A DNA stretch of 64,000 bases, taken from the NCBI GenBank assembly GCA_029964075.1, contig CM057147.1, positions 15,583,513 through 15,647,512 on the forward strand. The letters run 5' to 3'. Within the stretch, counting starts at the first letter, position 1. Each line of letters starts with the position of its first letter. A program made the translations under genes and the position numbers. Origin of the DNA: Patiria pectinifera. Its lineage: Eukaryota > Echinodermata > Asteroidea > Valvatida > Asterinidae. A model generated the notes under the pieces. The model did no database searches. It had not been told where the DNA came from and saw only the letters and a program-made list of their open reading frames with translations. Of this stretch, positions 61,676 through 64,000 are shown piece after piece.

Positions 61676-64000
61676 TTACTGTAGTAGTCCATCAAGACGA
61701 TTGCAAATCGGCAGTTTTGTGGACCATGCTCAAAGGGACCACAAATGTCAATGGCAATCTTTTGCCATGGATGAGCTGGAAGAGGTACTGGTTGCAATGG
61801 TGGAGTGCGAATGTATGCTGTCTTATCACTAACTTGACAAGCTGCGCAGTGACGAACTTGGTGTTCTATCTGTTTGTCCATACCTGGCCACCAATAGCAG
61901 TCACGAAGTCGTTGCTTGGTGCGTACAATTCCCTGATGTCCTTGGTGCGCAATGGTTATCAGGCTAGACTGAAGAGCAGTAGGTATGACAAAACGGTCAC
62001 CTCGCATAATACAGTCATCAGCAACTGAAAGTTCATCCTGGAGGTGGAAGTAGGGTTGTAGTTCAGTTGTAATGTGCTGTTTAGCAGGCCAACCGGATGT
62101 GATGTATTCCGACACGGACTTAAGGATTGTATCTGTCCTTGTAGCACTTTGGAGTTCAGCTTTGGTGATAGCGGAAGCATCAACAAGGAGTGCTGAAATC
62201 CACTGGACGATGATTTCATCCTCAGTATGTTCGGTTGCGTGCGCTGTAGTAGGCAGTGGCAGTCTAGATAGAGCGTCAGCCACTCTATTGTGCGCACCAG
62301 CACGAAATTCGACAGTGTAGTTGAAATTCAGCAGACGAGCAGCCCACCTGGCGATCCGCATTGGTTTGTGGCCAGTGCCACGTGTGGACAGCAATGTAGT
62401 TAGAGCTTGATGATCAGTTCGAAGAGTAAACTGACGGCCCCATAAGTACTTGTACCATTTCTCACATGCCCACACGCATGCAAGTGCTTCCCGTTCGCTG
62501 ACTGAATATTTGCGTTCTGTAGTTGTAAGAGAGCGAGAAGCGAACGCGATAGGAACTTCGTGATTGTTCTTAATCTGTGCGAGTACCGCACCGATGCCGT
62601 AAGCTGAAGCATCAGTAGATACGATGGTAGGAAGATCGGGGTCAAACAGCGCAAGTGTAGTAGCATTGGAAATGTGCTGTTTGAGTAGCTCGAAGCACGA
62701 TTGAGCAGCCTCAGACCAAATGAACTGAGTGTCCTTGCGAAGGAGTGCGCGGAGTGGTTCAACCATGGTTGCGTAATTTGGCACAAATCTGGCGTAGTAT
62801 GACGCAAGTCCCATGAAGGATCGGAGTGTAGATGGATCGGTAGGTTTTGGAGCATTTAGTAGAGCCTCTACGTGTGTTGGATCTGGAGTAAGGCCTTGGG
62901 ACGAAACGGTATGGCCCAAGAAGCGGAGGTTTGACAAATTGAAGTGGCATTTGTCATAGTTCAGCGTGACACCTAGTTCTGTAAGGCGGTTCAGCACTGC
63001 GGAGAGATTGGCATCATGGTCCTTTTGATCGCGACCGAAGATGACAATGTCGTCAAGGTAACATTGTACTCCAGCAAGACCACTTAGAGCACACGACATG
63101 AGTTTTTGGAAAGCCGACGGTGCAGATGCTAATCCAAAACAGACGCGCTTGAAGCGGAACAAACCAACATGTGTAATGAAGGCTGTGAGATCACGCGAAT
63201 CTTCATGTAGTAGAAGTTGATGGTACGCGGAATTCATGTCAAGGGAGCTGAAAACACTTGCTCCATGGAGTTCCCCTAGTAGTTCTTGAATGTTCGGAAG
63301 TGGATACTTATCAACAATGACCGCTTTGTTGACTTCGCGGAGATCCACACAAAGTCTCACCTTTCCGGATTTCTTGTATGCGACCACCAGTGGTGACACC
63401 CATTCACTGGCGTCGATACGCTCAATGATGTCTGCGTCTTCGAGACGTTTCAGTTCATTTGCCACTTCGTCGCGTACCGAGAATGGCAAATTTCGGAGTT
63501 TTTGCTGCATTGGAGGGACGGATGGGCATACTTTGACTTTGTGTACGTAGTTTTTTGCAAGTCCAACTTTCCCATTGAAGAGCTCGGGGTATTGTTTGCG
63601 CATGTCCATTGAAGTTTGGTCGGATGGAGTAGTTGCAGTCGGAGATGGAGGAGTTGACGATGGAGGTTTCGAGTCGTTGCCATTCACGAGCATGACCTTA
63701 CCACCTGTGATTGTAATATCCAGGCGTCGGATCAAGTCTAGTCCCATGATAGCGATGCCAGACTGTACAACGAAAATGTGCGCAGGAACACAACGCTCAG
63801 GATTACTCGCAAGACGAACAGTGGTGTGGAATGTACCCAGTACTGTAATCGGTTCGTGCAGGTAAGTAGTGAGTTTAGCTGTTGAAGGTTGCAATGCCTC
63901 ACGTGCGAAGAACTTTCCGAATGTGGATGCAGGAATTATTGACACGGCAGCGCCTGTATCAACAGTCATCGCGAGTTGCACGGATTGGCCAAGAAGCACG
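61528..64000 (-). pseudogene. Retrotransposon pol: protease, reverse transcriptase, RNase H, integrase N-terminus
   Basis: Open through the window edge, where no true start codon is seen (the first codon reads GTG). The aspartic protease motif DTGA lies at residues 14-17, just inside the edge. The reverse transcriptase spans about 170-345, with LDMNSAYHQ near 253 and catalytic YLDD at 314-317. RNase H follows with STDASAYGIGAVLAQ near 461-475. The integrase HHCC zinc-binding segment comes next, with the first catalytic Asp in IAIDICGP. The frame then passes into non-homologous residues and stops, as expected after a frameshift. It matches the Ty3/gypsy class of animal LTR retrotransposons; no close family name can be given. 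Confidence 0.93.

Larger units (their letters stand above)
60509..64000 (-). mobile_element. Ty3/gypsy LTR retrotransposon, 3' part (truncated by the window edge)
   Basis: The element runs on the minus strand from the window edge to a 3' LTR at 60509-60662. Its domain order of protease, reverse transcriptase, RNase H, then integrase is diagnostic of Ty3/gypsy (Copia has integrase before reverse transcriptase). There is no envelope-like frame between pol and the LTR. The 5' LTR, primer-binding site and gag lie outside the window, so target duplication and age cannot be checked here. Confidence 0.93.

Overview
The window looks like nuclear DNA of a marine invertebrate deuterostome, probably an echinoderm such as a sea star. 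This is inference from the gene families, the many small exons with GT-AG introns, the dense foldback/MITE-type repeats and the tRNA-derived SINEs. Nothing is bacterial or organellar. Real genes cover a small part of the 64 kb; most open reading frames lie in repeats or are chance.  Layout from left to right. (1) 702-865 (+): last coding exon of an unidentified gene entering from the left. (2) 8965-35170 (-): a complete 11-exon myo-inositol oxygenase (MIOX) gene, tail-to-tail with the first gene. Its exons join in frame into 301 residues with all six di-iron ligands. Its introns hold most of the repeats: TTAA-flanked MITEs, foldback elements, SINEs, a 3.8 kb ACGT-rich composite transposon and two hAT-like MITEs carrying tRNA-like cores. 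(3) 35171-42066: repeat-rich intergenic DNA with complex duplicated modules. (4) 42067-59841 (-): four tandem head-to-tail genes of the rolling stone (Rost) family of multi-pass membrane proteins, called A to D here. A, B and C are complete in three exons (273, 281 and about 315 residues). D shows exons 2 and 3 only. A/B and C/D form two subfamilies that share intron positions and phases. (5) 60509-64000 (-): 3' part of a Ty3/gypsy LTR retrotransposon (protease, reverse transcriptase, RNase H and integrase, then a short 3' LTR), with a frameshift in integrase. It lies upstream of gene D where D's first exon is expected.  How the genes relate. MIOX is a cytosolic enzyme opening myo-inositol to D-glucuronate, and two CACGTG E-boxes lie 183-256 bp upstream of its start codon. 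The Rost-like proteins are predicted membrane proteins; the founding Drosophila member acts in myoblast fusion. I see no functional link between MIOX and the Rost cluster. The most unusual material is structural: tandem 77-bp hairpins, several 0.2-0.5 kb near-perfect palindromes, nested insertions readable from exact target-site duplications, and tRNA-like promoters captured inside inverted-repeat DNA elements.
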